DNA of 64,000 nt from Venturia oleaginea (lineage: Eukaryota; Ascomycota; Dothideomycetes; Venturiales; Venturiaceae). The stretch lies in contig JABMLP010000013.1 in assembly GCA_013176395.1 (NCBI GenBank), positions 1,116,001 to 1,180,000 of the forward strand. The letters are read 5' to 3'. This document shows, piece by piece, positions 1-13,087 of this stretch. The stretch's first letter is position 1, and every line of letters begins with the position of its first letter. The notes below the pieces were generated by a model. The model ran no database searches. It was not told the DNA's origin and saw nothing but the letters and a program-made list of their open reading frames with translations. A program made the position numbers and the translations under genes.

Positions 1-479
1 GTTGGGAATCCGTACAACGTTAAAACACCCAAGACAAAGCTTCAACAGCTTTTAATCAAGAAACCACTGGGAAAACATGTATGAGCCAACACCAAAATTC
101 CGACAGGGCATGCAATCTGTCAACGCTTGAGGAGTTGAAGAACGGAAGGAAATCAAAAACTCCATTATTGGAAAATTTGCAATTATAAGTTGTGAGATGT
201 ATATTATCTATAGCCGCGCCACATCTATCCAGCTCATAGCAGACGAAAGGCGACATAACGCTGACCCACCAACTACATCATGAGTACTCGCTAGCATAAG
301 TTTACTTCTTCACACTGATCCCACCCATCATTTCAATCAAATACAACGATTCGATCATTACCCACCACCTCATGCCCATGACCCTTTTGAATATACACCG
401 TGCTATTCAAGACAAACAGCATACCACCCAACCAATTTTTACAAAGATCCCGCCCCACAGCCATAGGCATTGTGTTGCA
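1..479. other. Intergenic, no gene seen
   Basis: Downstream flank of the DDT/WHIM gene. Only short open frames without recognisable protein features are present. Confidence 0.5.
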
Positions 480-2692
480 TTAAATAGTTCTCACTGGTGC
501 TGTAGAGGGCACAGTCTTGTGAGCATCGAAACCAGGTTGAGCATGATACTGCGGTAGCTGGGGATGCAGGACATCTGGCGGACCGGCCGATGCGGGGCTC
601 ACAGCGAGCATACCAGGAGGTGCCGCGACTGGTAAACTGGATGCATGGACCGGAGGATCATGATGGATTTCCTTGAGAGTTGGCGCGGGCTGGCCTGTCG
701 CAGGGACCTGTAAGATTGTGGATGGAAGTGAAGCGCCATTGGTGGTAGCTGGAGGCAATTCGTCGACAGGTTGTACTGCATTATCGTCTTTCAGACTCGG
801 TGCTTCAGTGACAGGCGATGGTAAGGATTGTGCGGCTTCCGGAGCACCTGTGGTAGTGGCTTGGCTTTGAGCAGTTCCGGATTTCCTGTACCGTAAAGTG
901 ACGATGAGACTCCTAGGCTCCATGCCTTCGTCCTCGCTACCATCACTCATTTGATCGTCATCTTTGTCGACAAGATTGTCATCCACATCGTCCTCATCTC
1001 CAACATCCCAGTCGCGACCAGAAGACATGGCATCGTCTTCGTCGTCCAGCTCGTCCAAGGAATTGTAACCTTCAATGTGCTTGCGTGGCTTGCTTCGTCC
1101 ATTAGGCTCGCCACGTCGGGATGCACGAGTTGGCCGGCCAGGTTGTTCTGATGCATCAGAGTAATTCTCAGTAGCGGAGGCCCCATCTGTATCTGCGTGT
1201 CCGCTTAGGAGGCTTTCGCCATACATGCCTCCCATTCGTGATCTGACTTGACGGCCGCTGGCGGTGATGGTAGGTCTCGAAGAATCGGCAGGGGTAGCGA
1301 CGTCCGAATTGCGTGTGGAGCGTCTGTTGGTATCTGCAGACTCCGACTCATCGCCCTCACCCTCATCAGAGTATGTGTAACGTAGGCGTTTGCCTCGGGT
1401 TCGTCCCTCATACATGCCAAAGCCAGGGTCTGGGCGAACGAATTGGGCCTTGCGAGCCTGACGATATTCTCGGCGCTTGCGTTTCTGTTCACTAGGAGTC
1501 AGCGTTTTGTCAAGTTCTCTCAGAAGGATAACAGTGTACCTCTTCAGTGGCTTCAAAGCGAGGGATTGCGTTCATGATTCGCGTGCTGAGCCGGCGGGAA
1601 GCTTGTGAGGTTTCTTCAGCGAGCTTCTCGGCGATTGCACGTAGTTCTTCAATTGTCCCAGCAATGCTCCACCATATATTCTTCTTAAGCAACGGATTGC
1701 TCTCTCGGTATAGCCGGAATGGAGTATCGTCTCGACCCTCGATCAACCAATAGCGGCGCTTCTCACCATCTCTACCCCATGGCTGAACGGACAATGGCTG
1801 GTTCAGGTCATCGTCATGGCGAGATTGTTTATATGAATCTGCAATCATAGTCCTGATTGCCTCTGAGCTATGTAGGGACCACATGATGACGGCTTTCATG
1901 AGAGTAAGCTGAGATGGTTAGTGGACGTGAGGAGAGTATAAATGCGGCACAAGACGTACTCGTTCTTCCGGCAGCATGCTATCAAACGATCCTTGTCCGC
2001 TCAAGGGACTCCTTTTATTCCATGCTGATGGCCATTGGGACTTGTGAGCGGAAATTGCCTCTTCCAGTGCTCGAGTATGGTGACCTCTCCTAGTGGGACA
2101 AATCATGTCAGCGTCGGTGTCAAAAACCACAACAAGCATGGAAACAGTGCTCTCGCCAACGCGATCCAGTGTTCACCATGCGCGTGTATAATCTCAGTAG
2201 ACTCACTCGATAGGCTTCTTGCGATTGAGGACTAGGGCCAGCAGGGCGCATAGCAACGATTCGACCTGTGGCGACGGTTGCGTACCTGCCACACCGTTCT
2301 CTATGTCTTGAGGTCCAAATTGTATCAATTTTGTGGGAAAGGCATCGCTGAACCGCGATCGGAACATGACAATGAACTATATCAAAAGATTATAGATCAG
2401 CCTATGAGCTCATAGTCGAGTCGCGAATTGGGGAATAATCGCGCTGTTGAACACGCGCTGGACGCGCCAAATCACTTACTGCAACATCCTCATTGTCTGC
2501 GAGGGTTTCTTCATGGGGCGGAGATGGCTCTCTCTTGCGTTTCGGCGTGTTCTGGCTGGCAGCTGGGGAGGACATATCGCTGGTCGGAGAGGGCGCGTTC
2601 ACAGGGTTGTCGTTCAGCAATATTTCGGGCATCTCATCGTCGGAGGGTAGTGCTGAAGAAAGCGAAGACAAGGGCGACGAAGAGCCTGACAT
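480..2692 (-). CDS. DDT/WHIM-motif chromatin-associated protein
   Basis: Five exons can be joined in frame (2692-2480, 2376-2207, 2089-1960, 1908-1540, 1484-480), giving about 628 residues. The N-terminus is Ser/Pro/Glu-rich. Exon 2 carries a DDT-like helical block (ESLLCALLALVLNRKKPIE), and exon 4 a WHIM-like block with WSLHSSEAIR and GRDGEKRRYWLIEGRDDTPFR. These pairs are known from ISWI-accessory subunits (Acf1/Itc1/RSF1-like), which contact nucleosomal linker DNA. The C-terminal 330 residues are basic, then strongly acidic, and probably disordered. The last intron must end at GAACAG (about 1485), because the nearer CTAG acceptor would put a stop in frame. The role in an ISWI-like complex is inference; the exact orthologue is not identified. 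Confidence 0.72.
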
Positions 2693-4438
2693 GGCTGTTG
2701 TGACGTTTGCTGCTAATCGTCCAGACCAGAAAGGGGAAGTTACGTGAAGGACGGCCGTGTATCGGACAAACTTTGGGAGTGTTGTCGGTTCCCAGCACGA
2801 TTGCTGTAGCACAACTACAAGATGCTTTGATATTATTGAATACGCAATGAGCGTTTTGTACAGGGAGAGTGGGCTGGACAGTGTTGGGCGGAGTAATAAT
2901 TTTGGAGTGGTGTCTCAGAAGATTGTCACAGCGATTCGGAGGAGCAGGAGGCACGATCATCCATTTCCACATTCACGCCGATGGACCGAGATTTGCTCCT
3001 CTGGCTACCAGTGATAGTTCCAGCAATCTTCCCCCTCCATTTTGTTCTACGTAGTGCTATCCATGATCCCCACCATGAAGCCCACTACCAGAATGATACA
3101 AATACTTCTAAGATCGGGTACTTCTTATTTTGCTCAACAGCACCTGACATTAGTTCAAAAGATTGAAAGATATTTTGATGAATATTCCACTTCCTTCAGC
3201 ATAGCCATTAACCTAAATACAGCCATTATCAATCTCGATGTTCCTCCCGCTTCGGCTGCTCGAATTCAGTAAATTCTATTCAAAAACAAAACTGCAGTTG
3301 TCTAGAAGCCGAAACATTAACGGTTTCGAGGGCTTTACTCGATAGGCATGGATAGTATAGACTAATGCGGCCGTTGCATTGTTATATTTTGAAAGAAATT
3401 TGATGCGACACATGCTGGTCGTATGCGAAGCATTTAGTGAGCGTCGGGGGAGGGCAGAGCGGATGCAGGATAGGTTGGCGTGTCAAGCTTCTGAACGAAG
3501 CAGGATTTTGGTGGGGCGACCGCCTGTTTTTCTTGCGACCGGGCATCGCTCAACCCAACGCAACAGTTGGCAGTGCCAGGAAACGGAGACAATGGGCACT
3601 TGCTCATGTCGCAACCAGTGCTGCTTCTTTAAAGATGTCAAACATATCAGCATCAGTCAATGTGTTATCGTAAAACTGCATCGCTGGCTTGATAGCGACG
3701 ATTGCTGCACGAGATTCAAAATTGTCATAGTCAGCTTGTGCTCTAGCTTGATTCAAGTTTCGGCAAAGCAAAGTTGCAGTCACGAAAGCATGTGTGATTG
3801 AAGAACGATCTCGCAGGACTCCTGTAAATGTATTATTCGAAGTTGGGGTCCTCAGCGAGATCGTTCTGGATCTCTTACATGACGCGATACTTATGGAACA
3901 GATTTTCGCCCAGCTAGAGAAGCAAATGGACTATCGGTGCGATGCTCAAAGGAGCAGCTGCTATGCATTCCAAGCTCTTTTTCATCTTTTGGAGAATCCC
4001 GACAATCATTCGAAGCGGCTTTCAAGCGGCTTTCAACAATGGTGTGTCTTGTTGTCCGCTAATTTAAGCGCATCGAATGAAGCATCCTTAACGCAGAATG
4101 CACACTTCAACAGAGCAATCGGTCTGACCGGTGAGCATACCCATCTGGCTTTTGTTGCTCTCGATGCATGACGTATACATCAAAATAGGCCGCATTAGGT
4201 AGAGCGGTGAGAATATAAATTTGGAGTCACCCCAACGCAGGGAACGAATCTGCACAAGTATCTGTTGTATCTTGACATGCTTCTAATGCGTAATTCGAGT
4301 CGGTGGTGAGGTTGCCTCGTCTGACCCCTGCAGGCGCTAAAAATAACGTGACTCAGCCGCCCACACTTGGAGAGAATATTGTGAAGCGTCAACTTTCCTT
4401 TAGATAGCTCATTCAAACAACAAAACCCATCAGTCAAA
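2693..4438. other. Intergenic region between divergent chromatin-protein and uL2 genes
   Basis: About 1.75 kb between a minus-strand and a plus-strand gene start, so it should hold both promoters. The only long open frame (3794-4171, plus, 125 codons) has no recognisable motif and is not called. A perfect 12-bp inverted repeat is listed separately. Confidence 0.5.
3803..3866. repeat. Inverted repeat, 12-bp perfect arms
   Basis: Arm GAACGATCTCGC at 3803-3814 is matched by its exact reverse complement at 3855-3866, with a 40-nt spacer. The match continues imperfectly inward. Function unknown; it could form a hairpin or be chance. Confidence 0.5.
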
Positions 4439-5355
4439 ATGGGTCGCGTTATTCGGTATGCAATCTCCTCGCCTCTCGCCAATCAATACTAATTCTTCAA
4501 CAGCAATCAGAGGAAGGGTCGCGGCTCTATCTTCACTGCCCACCAGAGACTCAACAAGAACCCAGCCAAGTTCAGATCCATAGATTATGCTGAGAGACAC
4601 GGATACGTCCGAGGTGTCGTCAAGGACATCATTCACGACCCAGGCCGTGGCGCACCACTTGCCCGAGTGACCTTCCGCGATCCATACCGATACAAACTGC
4701 ACACCGAGACCTTCATCGCGTAAGAAGTCTGGGACAACACAGAGAGGGGGCATAGCTAACAGGATACGAAGTAACGAGGGCATGTACACTGGTCAATTCA
4801 TCTACGCCGGAAAGAACGCTGCCTTGAACGTCGGAAACGTGCTCCCATTGGGCGCTGTTCCAGAAGGTACCGTCGTCTCTAATGTCGAAGAGAAGGTTGG
4901 CGACCGTGGTGCTGTGAGTACAATCCGGATATCGCACAAAGAAAATTTTCTGACCATTTCCGCAGCTTGGACGCACTTCCGGTAACTACTGCACGGTCAT
5001 CGGACACAACCCAGATGAAGGAAAGACCCGCATCAAGCTCCCATCCGGCGCAAAGAAGGTTGTCAAGAGCTCCGTCCGAGGAATGGTCGGCATTGTTGCA
5101 GGTGGTGGACGTACGGATAAGCCTCTCTTGAAGGCGTCGCGTGCGAAGCATAAGTTCGCCGTCAAGCGTAACTCATGGCCAAAGACTCGTGGTGTTGCCA
5201 TGAACCCCGTCGACCATCCCCACGGTGGTGGTAACCACCAACATATCGGTAAGGCCTCCACAATCTCCCGGTACGCTGCACAAGGTCAAAAGGCTGGTCT
5301 CATTGCTGCCCGAAGAACTGGTCTGTTGCGTGGTACTCAAAAGGTCAAGGATTGA
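4439..5355 (+). CDS. RPL2: 60S ribosomal protein uL2 (L8/Rpl2)
   Basis: Four exons (4439-4455, 4504-4719, 4772-4913, 4966-5355) give 254 residues, the usual eukaryotic length. It is a core large-subunit protein next to the peptidyl transferase centre, and is essential. The protein starts MGRVIRNQRKG and contains [28 protein letters not shown] and the universally conserved loop [16 protein letters not shown]. The 17-nt first exon is typical of fungal ribosomal protein genes. The second intron ends at CGAAG (4771) rather than the nearer TAACAG; only that acceptor restores the conserved FIANEG. A pyrimidine-rich leader precedes the ATG. Confidence 0.97.
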
Positions 5356-6242
5356 AATGGTTGATTGTTTTATGGGTTGCATGATATGGCATTACGTTTC
5401 AAAGCATAGTCCCAGAGCGAGGTTTTCTCTGGCATGGCTGTGGGCGTATGAATGGGGACATATTCTCGAAAATGAATTCAGGTGTCCAACAAACCAATGT
5501 CATTGATTTTTCCTTTGCACTGCTTTCGCACTATGTCATATCGCTCAAGGAATGGGAGTCTGGACGCCCGTGCCTATATCGAAGACCGACTTTGAACAGC
5601 CCCGTCTACACTTGACATCTGTCGTTAGATTCCTCCTAATTCAATTCTTTTGAGATGTCAAAGAACAACTTTTGTTCTAAGGACGATGAATGGGAGCAAG
5701 CTAGGATGAACAATTCTTGAACAATTCTGCAAGGCATTGAATTGCTGAGTTGAGTACGTAGTGAAAGCCTGAAACAATACGGAGTAGCTAGCTGCGTGAC
5801 AATCATCAACGTCAAAGAAGTTTCCCCCCACACTATTCACTCAGTACCGTCTTGAACAAAAACAAAGCAAAGTCACAGCTGCATCACTCTTATTCGTAGT
5901 TGTGGCGCTAAAAGACTCGAATATAGCCACCCCCCAGTTTTATAACATTACGCTTGATAGCCACTTACATTGATGTCCGCAATCCCAGATGAAATCTACC
6001 CTTGTCTGCACCACTCGACTTGATTTTTGATCTCAATCGAAACACTTCGTCTCCCTTACTCATCAGCCTGAAGCACCTGCAGGTACAACTTCCGCAGCTT
6101 CCGTTGTCTCTTGCCAATCTTACAAACTACATCGCTCGTACCCCTCCTCCACACACGCTGCCACCGAGCCCTGGGGAGCACTCCGAGCACCCATTCCCAA
6201 CCATAACAACTACCTTATTATCACCAGACACATTCTTTTGTC
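5356..6242. other. Intergenic, promoter side of the N-BAR gene
   Basis: No gene is supported. The last 150 nt before 6243 are C/T-rich, as expected of a fungal 5' leader. Confidence 0.5.
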
Positions 6243-7717
6243 ATGAATGTCAACAAGAAACTCGGCCGCTTCAAGCAATGGGCTGGCGAGAAGATGGGCG
6301 GAGAGGCAAAGACGGACACGTCTGAGGACTTCAAAGCGCTGGAGATCGAGATGAACTTGAGGCATGAAGGTTTGTACTATGCATTCTACCCTGCAGTCCA
6401 ATCACTCACTCTTCACAGGCATGGAGAAGCTCCAGCAATCCATGACCCTCTACATCAAATCCATTTCACGCAAGGAAGCCGAAGGTCGTGAGAAGATGCT
6501 ACCAGTTGAGTTCCTGGGTCAGACCATGGTCGCTCATGGACAAGATTTCCAGGCAGACTCCGAGTTTGGCAACTGCTTAATCGGTGGGTTCAATGGTATA
6601 CTTCGCATACATGCTTTCTCACAATCACACAGGCATGGGACGCGCAAATGAGTCGCTTGCTCGCAAACAAGAGAGCTACGTTTCCAACGCAACCTCGTGT
6701 TGGCTGGAATCTCTCGAACGATCCCTGGCGCAAATGAAGGAATACCAGGTAACATAGATTACTATCCAACCGCAGCCAAGCACAGAGATAACTAACTCTC
6801 TTTCTAGGCCGCGCGTCGAAAGCTCGAGACGAGGCGACTTGCTTACGATGCGTCATTGGCCAAGATGCAAAAGGCGAAGAAGGAGGATTTCCGAGTAGAG
6901 GAAGAGCTTCGCGCACAGAAAGCCAAGTACGAGGAGTCTAATGAGGACGTATACCGCCGCATGGAGGATATCAAAGAGGCAGAAGTGGACAGTGTCGCTG
7001 ATCTGACCGCGTTCCTCGAGGCTGAATTATCGTACTATGATAGTTGCAGACAGACCTTGTTGCAATTGAAGCAAGAATGGCCAGGCGCATCTGCGTAAGT
7101 TCCAAAGTGATGATCTCGTGGTCTGGATTAACCCCTGAATTAGCAAAAAATCGACTCGAACACGCTCGATTACGGCTCATTCCTACTCAGGCCGCTACAA
7201 TGCACAGGACGAAGAAGAGGACTACCCACCACCGTCCAGAGGTGCCATAGCTGCCCCTGCCATTGGCTCCGCACGATCATCACGGGGACCCTCTCCTAGG
7301 CCTTCTATGCCAGATCTATCCGTGAGACCCAGCTTCAGCCGAAACGTCACACACGACAATGCCAGTGAGAACCGAGAATACTCCCCAATTGGAGGCGCCA
7401 AGCTTGTCCGGGCGCCTACAGAGCCCAATGGTCTCCTTACAGGAAGCAGATTAGCGCTACGACCTGCAGCGCATCGTGACCAGGTTGACCAAGACCGAGA
7501 CGAGCGTTTCTCCAATATCAGAACAGACAGTCCGACGGCACCAATGGGCAGCCTACCTTCTCGAGCTACAAGCTGGTCAACTGTTGATACCACACCGGGA
7601 GGCAGTAAGAAAATACCGCCTCCACCACCATCACGCGCGAAGAAACCTGCTCCACCTCCACCTCCAATGAAACGAAGTGCTTTAAGCACATCTCAGATTC
7701 CTAATTCACCACACTAG
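6243..7717 (+). CDS. N-BAR domain protein, endophilin-like, no SH3
   Basis: Five exons join in frame, with introns starting near 6370, 6597, 6751 and 7097. The N-terminus (MNVNKKLGRFKQWAGEKMG) looks like an endophilin-type amphipathic helix, and is followed by about 220 residues of long charged helices. These include AARRKLETRRLAYDASLAKM and a run ending in YYDSCRQTLLQLKQEW. That order fits an N-BAR dimer that binds and bends membrane during endocytosis or vesicle traffic. The C-terminal 190 residues are low-complexity and end in polyproline (KKIPPPPPSRAKKPAPPPPP), so the protein would supply SH3 ligands rather than an SH3 domain. Family assignment is good; the exact orthologue is uncertain. 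Confidence 0.82.
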
Positions 7718-8692
7718 AGGAATTCCTTCTTTACCATGTATGCTTTGTCTTCGTGCGAGGCTGAGGGATGGGCGGAGTCTTGCATTTGTTGTTGGTTGGT
7801 TGGATTGATTGATTGATTGATTGATACCTCTAGCGGTGATCTGTATTCTGTGTGAAAAGGGGCAATGGGGTTCCTGGGTTGATTGGTGTGAGATGATGGA
7901 GATTTCCACCCTTTTCTTACCTATACATATAAGCATTGATTCCATTCTTGCTGCCTCTCACTTGTAAGTATCATGGCTGGAGATCTTAATGGTCCTCTTT
8001 TCCCATTTCTCGAATATTGATATCGACATCTGTTTGAAGAAGCGGAAGAGTCCAGGATTTTTGAACAATCCGAATCCGGAATGGCCCCTCCAAAGCTGAT
8101 GAGATGTGAAATCTTGGGAAACTCTCAGAATCGAACCAACTAAAGCAGTCCATCAATTATACCACTGCAAATAATATCCTGATATAAATGGTCCTGCATT
8201 TCTCGAAAATACCATCTGGTAGATTTCTTCGACTATCACGTGATGCTAGAGCTGATCATTTTTCCGAAGAGGAGACGAGTTCAAGACTTTACAGCTCGGT
8301 TCTTCGACATCGACGCGAAGCCGCAACGATATCAGGCGCGTCAATCCTCCACCACCACAGACAACAATACGAACACCCAGATACAAGCTCAACACGCTGT
8401 ATGACACCTGCTCCTCCCTCCCGCGAAAACTCCATCAGGCCACCATCCTCCAATCGACCGTGACCGAGCACGGCGCAACATCGACCTCTCAAAAGTCCAT
8501 CCCGCATCCATCGACAACCACTACCCGCTGTTTACATCAACACACCACAACAACTCCAAGCATAACAGCCACCACCATAACATCGCGCGTCTGCCTAGAC
8601 TGTCATCCTCTCCAAGTCCCGCGCCGGGCTCTGGCCTTGGCCATAAACAATTTCTATATTCTCGTAAGCATTCAGGAGGACAACCTTTCACC
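7718..8692. other. Intergenic with (GATT)n microsatellite
   Basis: A short GATT repeat lies at about 7803-7826, in the likely 3' UTR of the BAR gene. The part just before 8693 is C/A/T-rich leader of the remodeller gene. No other gene is supported. Confidence 0.5.
7803..7826. repeat. (GATT)n microsatellite
   Basis: About five to six consecutive TTGA/GATT units downstream of the N-BAR gene stop. Confidence 0.8.
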
Positions 8693-11600
8693 ATGGCTTC
8701 CCTAGGTGCGGCGCAACCAGCGCCTCCACCTCCCCTGCCGGCGAATATCACAAGGGAACAGATTCAGCAGACGTACATTGTAAGGCCCATCCTTCTCGTT
8801 CCACTTTTTGGTCCTGGAGTCTATCACGTCTGGCGCATCCTTACACCAGGACAAAAGTATATGGCATCATCCCACCCAAAGCATAATGCTCATATCAATA
8901 TTGACTTCTGTACCATCCATATCTGCGACCGAAGATCTCCATGGGCCCAAATCCGTTGCCCTTGGATTCATTGCTAACTCTGTACAGAATTTCCAGAACA
9001 TGAAGAAAAATGGAGTCTCTGAGACTGATCCCGAGTTTCTCAAAGCACACAATCTCCTCAAAGCCGTCCAACAGCACACTGCTTACGCAAAGCAGCGACA
9101 AGAGTACCAGCGGGCACAGCGTGTACAGCAAGGCGGACAGCAGTCACCTACAAACGGCGAGGCCATGTCTACGCCTAGCAACGGAACGAGACAGGAACTC
9201 GAGGTTCAGCATTCCGCAGCAACAAATGGAAATAGTTCAATCACTACATCAACCCAAGCTTCTGGCCGGCCTACAGAGCCAATGACACAGGAGCAAAAGA
9301 ATTTGCTTCGGACTCAGATCATGGCATTTAAGCATCTGACGAAGAACATCCCATTACCCGCGAACATTCGACAGACACTCTTTGGATCTCAGATAATCAA
9401 GAAGGATTCAACTCCAGCCCCATCAAGTTCTTCCGCTCAGGCTTCATCACAAGCAACAGCAGGTCCTGCGGCAGAGACATCAACCGCCGTATCAACTTAC
9501 GGTGGCGCACCTCCACGAGAGCCATTCTTAACCTACGACGATCCCTACAAATTGATCAAGCAGTCGATAGGTTACACGGAGCATAACTTCAGGGCACATC
9601 GCCCTCAAGTCCCGACGATCATTCCTCTTGGTGTTGATATGAACCGTTTGATGGAAGAGCGCGAAATCATTCTTTACAATCGCCTGCAATCAAGACGTAC
9701 TGAATTGGAAAACATGCACGCAAATATCGCCACTTGGAATTCTGGTCGAATAAGGGGGCAAGAGGATGACTCAATCAAGCGACGAGCACTGATCGAGTAC
9801 AAGAAATTGTGCCTGTTGGAGAAGCAGCGTGCTCTGCGGAAACACATCAGCCGCGAAATGCTCAATGCTGACAACCTTGCCATGACTGCGAATCGAACCT
9901 TGTACCGCCGTGTAAAGAAACAGAGTCTCCGGGAAGCTCGCATCACCGAGAAGCTGGAGAAGCAACAACGGGATGCTCGCGAATCCAAGGAGAAGAAAAA
10001 GCATGTCGATTTCCTCAATTCCATTTTTCAGCAAGTCGAGAAGATGAGGGTGGCGACTTTCACTCAGCACCAGCGGTACGCGAAGTTGGGTCGTGCTGTG
10101 CAGTCGCAGCATATTCACTTGGAGAAGGAAGAGCAGAAGCGTATCGAACGGACAGCCAAACAGCGTCTACAGGCCCTCAAAGCCAACGATGAGGAAACTT
10201 ATCTCAAACTGCTCGACCAGGCAAAGGACACCCGTATTTCTCACTTGCTCAGACAGACAGATGGTTTCTTGAATCAGCTCGCAGCGTCTGTCAAAGAGCA
10301 GCAACGTGGTGCTGTCGCTCGTTATGGAAACAGAGAGCCGGAGCCGGTCGAAGAGGAAGTGTACGAATCCGACGAAGAAGAAAGTGGTGCTTCCAAGAAG
10401 GCAAGCGTTGACTACTTCGAAGTTGCTCATCGCATCAAAGAGGAAGTCGTTGCACAATCTACTAACTTGGTCGGTGGTACGTTGAAAGAGTATCAGATCA
10501 AGGGTCTCCAGTGGATGTTGTCGCTGTACAACAACAATCTCAATGGTATTTTGGCCGATGAGATGGGTCTGGGCAAAACCATTCAAACAATTTCTCTGAT
10601 CACATATTTAATCGAGAAGAAGAAGGAGGCTGGACCGTATCTGGTCATCGTTCCTTTGAGTACTCTGACCAATTGGAACAACGAGTTCGACAAATGGGCA
10701 CCTAGCATCACTAAGATTGTCTACAAAGGTCCACCGAATGCTCGAAAACAACATGCCAATCAAATCCGATGGGGTCAATTCCAGGTCTTGCTGACTACTT
10801 ACGAATTCATCATCAAGGATCGTCCAATTCTGGCCAAGATCAAGTGGCTGCACATGATTGTTGACGAAGGTCATCGCATGAAAAATGCCCAGTCGAAACT
10901 CAGCAGTACAATTACCCAATACTATACGACCCGCTACCGGATAATTCTCACAGGAACCCCTCTACAGAACAGTCTGCCTGAGCTATGGGCACTTCTCAAT
11001 TTCGTCCTGCCCAACATCTTCAAGTCCGTCAAATCGTTCGACGAGTGGTTCAATACGCCCTTCGCCAATACTGGTGGACAAGACAAGATGGAGCTCACCG
11101 AAGAAGAGCAGTTGCTTGTCATCCGACGTCTCCATAAAGTTCTCCGCCCATTCTTGCTTCGTCGTCTCAAGAAGGATGTCGAGAAAGATTTGCCTGATAA
11201 GACGGAGCGAGTTATCAAGTGTGGCTTTTCCTCTTTGCAGGCCAAGCTTTACAAGCAGCTCGTCAATCACCAGAAACTGCTCGTTAGTGATGGCAAAGGA
11301 GGAAAGACTGGCATGCGTGGTTTGAGCAACATGCTTATGCAACTGCGAAAACTATGCAACCATCCTTTTGTCTTTGAAGAAGTTGAAGATCAAGTCAATC
11401 CCGGTCGTACCTCGAACGACCTTCTTTGGCGTACTGCTGGTAAATTCGAGCTTCTCGACCGTGTACTGCCGAAATTTCAGGCCACCAATCACCGCGTGTT
11501 GATGTTCTTCCAGATGACGCAAATCATGAACATCATGGAGGATTTCATGCGTCTGCGTGGCATCAAATATTTGCGACTTGATGGTTCCACGAAAGCCGAT

Positions 11601-13087
11601 GATCGATCCGAACTTTTGCGGTTGTTTAATGCACCGGATTCAAAGTACTTCTGCTTCCTATTGTCGACTCGTGCGGGTGGGCTGGGTCTGAATCTCCAGA
11701 CCGCCGATACCGTCATCATCTACGATTCGGATTGGAATCCCCATCAGGATTTGCAAGCTCAAGATCGAGCCCATCGTATCGGTCAGAAGAATGAAGTTAG
11801 AATTCTCCGACTCATCACCAGCAACTCTGTCGAAGAGAAGATTCTCGAGCGTGCCAATTACAAGCTTGATATGGATGGCAAGGTCATTCAGGCTGGTAAA
11901 TTCGATAATAAGTCCACGGAGAATGAACGAGATGCCATGCTGAGGATCATGTTGGAATCTGCTGAGGATGCTGCAGAGCTTGAGGCCGACCAAGAGCAGG
12001 ATGACGACGATTTGAATGTCATCATGATGCGTTCCGAGGACGAACTCAAGCTCTTCCAAAAGATAGACGAGGAGCGGCTTCGCACTTCGAAATACGGACC
12101 GAATAAGAAGCTCCCACGTCTGCTCAGTGAGGCTGAACTTCCCGACATCTACGTCAACGATGATCAGCCAATTGTTGAAGAAATTGAGGAGAATCTTGGT
12201 CGTGGTGCTCGTGATCGTACTCGCGTGAAGTACGATGATGGTCTCACCGAGGAGCAGTGGCTTGAAGCTGTGGACAACGATGAGGATACTATCGAGGAGG
12301 CTATTGCTCGCAAAGAAGCTAGAGTTGCACGCAAAGCGGGCAAAGAAGCCAGGGGAACTCCTGTGCCATCCCGTGAGAGCTCCGAGTCACCTGCACCGAA
12401 GAAGCGTGGTCGCAAACCCGTTCCCAAATCCGAGAAACGCAAGATTGACGAGGTGTCGGTGAATGGCGATGCTGCACCTCCAGCCAAACGTGGCCGACCA
12501 AACCGAAAGGCAACTTTAACTCCGGAGCAACGTGATCTACTTCAATTAGTCCTCGACGCTGTTTACGATCCACTGGTCGATTACAAGGATCGGGATGGAC
12601 GAGAACTCGCTGGCCCCTTTGTGGAGCTTCCACCTCGATCCGATTATCCCGATTATTATCAGTTCATCAAGAAGCCCATCTGCTTCAACGACATTGCCGA
12701 TAAGATCAACGACAAGAAGTATCAGAATTTGAAAGAATTCAGACAGGATATCAAGTTGCTCTGTGACAATTGCAGGCAGTACAACGAGGACGGAAGTATT
12801 CTTTGGAGAGATGCTAATTCGATTGAGGTATGTCTTGTGCTCCAAACGGGACTGACTGTAAAGACTTAGCTAACTTTTTGACAGGATCATGCTCTCAAGT
12901 TGTTGAGGGAGGAGACGGAAGCCTATCCTGATCTTCAGGACTTTGATGATGCGGCTAGTGGACGGGATGGCGCTTCTGCTGGTCCTGTATCGAGTCGGGG
13001 AACGCCAATGCCTGGTCGTACGTATTGATAGACTGTTTTCAGCACGAACATGTTTGGCTGACCTGCCTAGCACGTATGCACATGTGA
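8693..13087 (+). CDS. snf21: SNF2-family remodelling ATPase, Sth1/Snf21 type (RSC/SWI-SNF)
   Basis: Exons 8693-8779, 8988-12827, 12885-13017 and 13071-13087 give 1358 residues. Order: a proline-rich start; an HSA-like basic helix region (RRALIEYKKLCLLEKQRALR); the SNF2 N-lobe with Walker A GILADEMGLGKTIQ and DEGH box (VDEGHRMKN); LTGTPLQN; the C-lobe with STRAGGLGLNLQ and QDRAHRIGQ; a SnAC-like acidic/basic region; AT-hook-like KKRGRK and KRGRP; and a C-terminal bromodomain (YPDYYQFIKKPI ... YNEDGSILWRD). This is the architecture of the ATP-driven nucleosome slider of RSC/SWI-SNF. The 208-nt first intron is unusually long. The last splice is uncertain: without it the protein stops at 13028 after GRTY; with it the protein ends GPRMHM. 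Context is CACCATGG at the start. Confidence 0.93.

Noticed and set aside
3794..4171. 125-codon plus-strand open frame before uL2
   Set aside because: It includes the inverted repeat and a direct GCGGCTTTCAA repeat, with no recognisable protein feature; kept only as an unproven possibility.
8115..8175. tRNA-like T-arm (GGTTCGATTC) on the minus strand
   Set aside because: The upstream part does not fold into an acceptor stem, D-arm and anticodon arm with matching 5' and 3' ends; judged chance.
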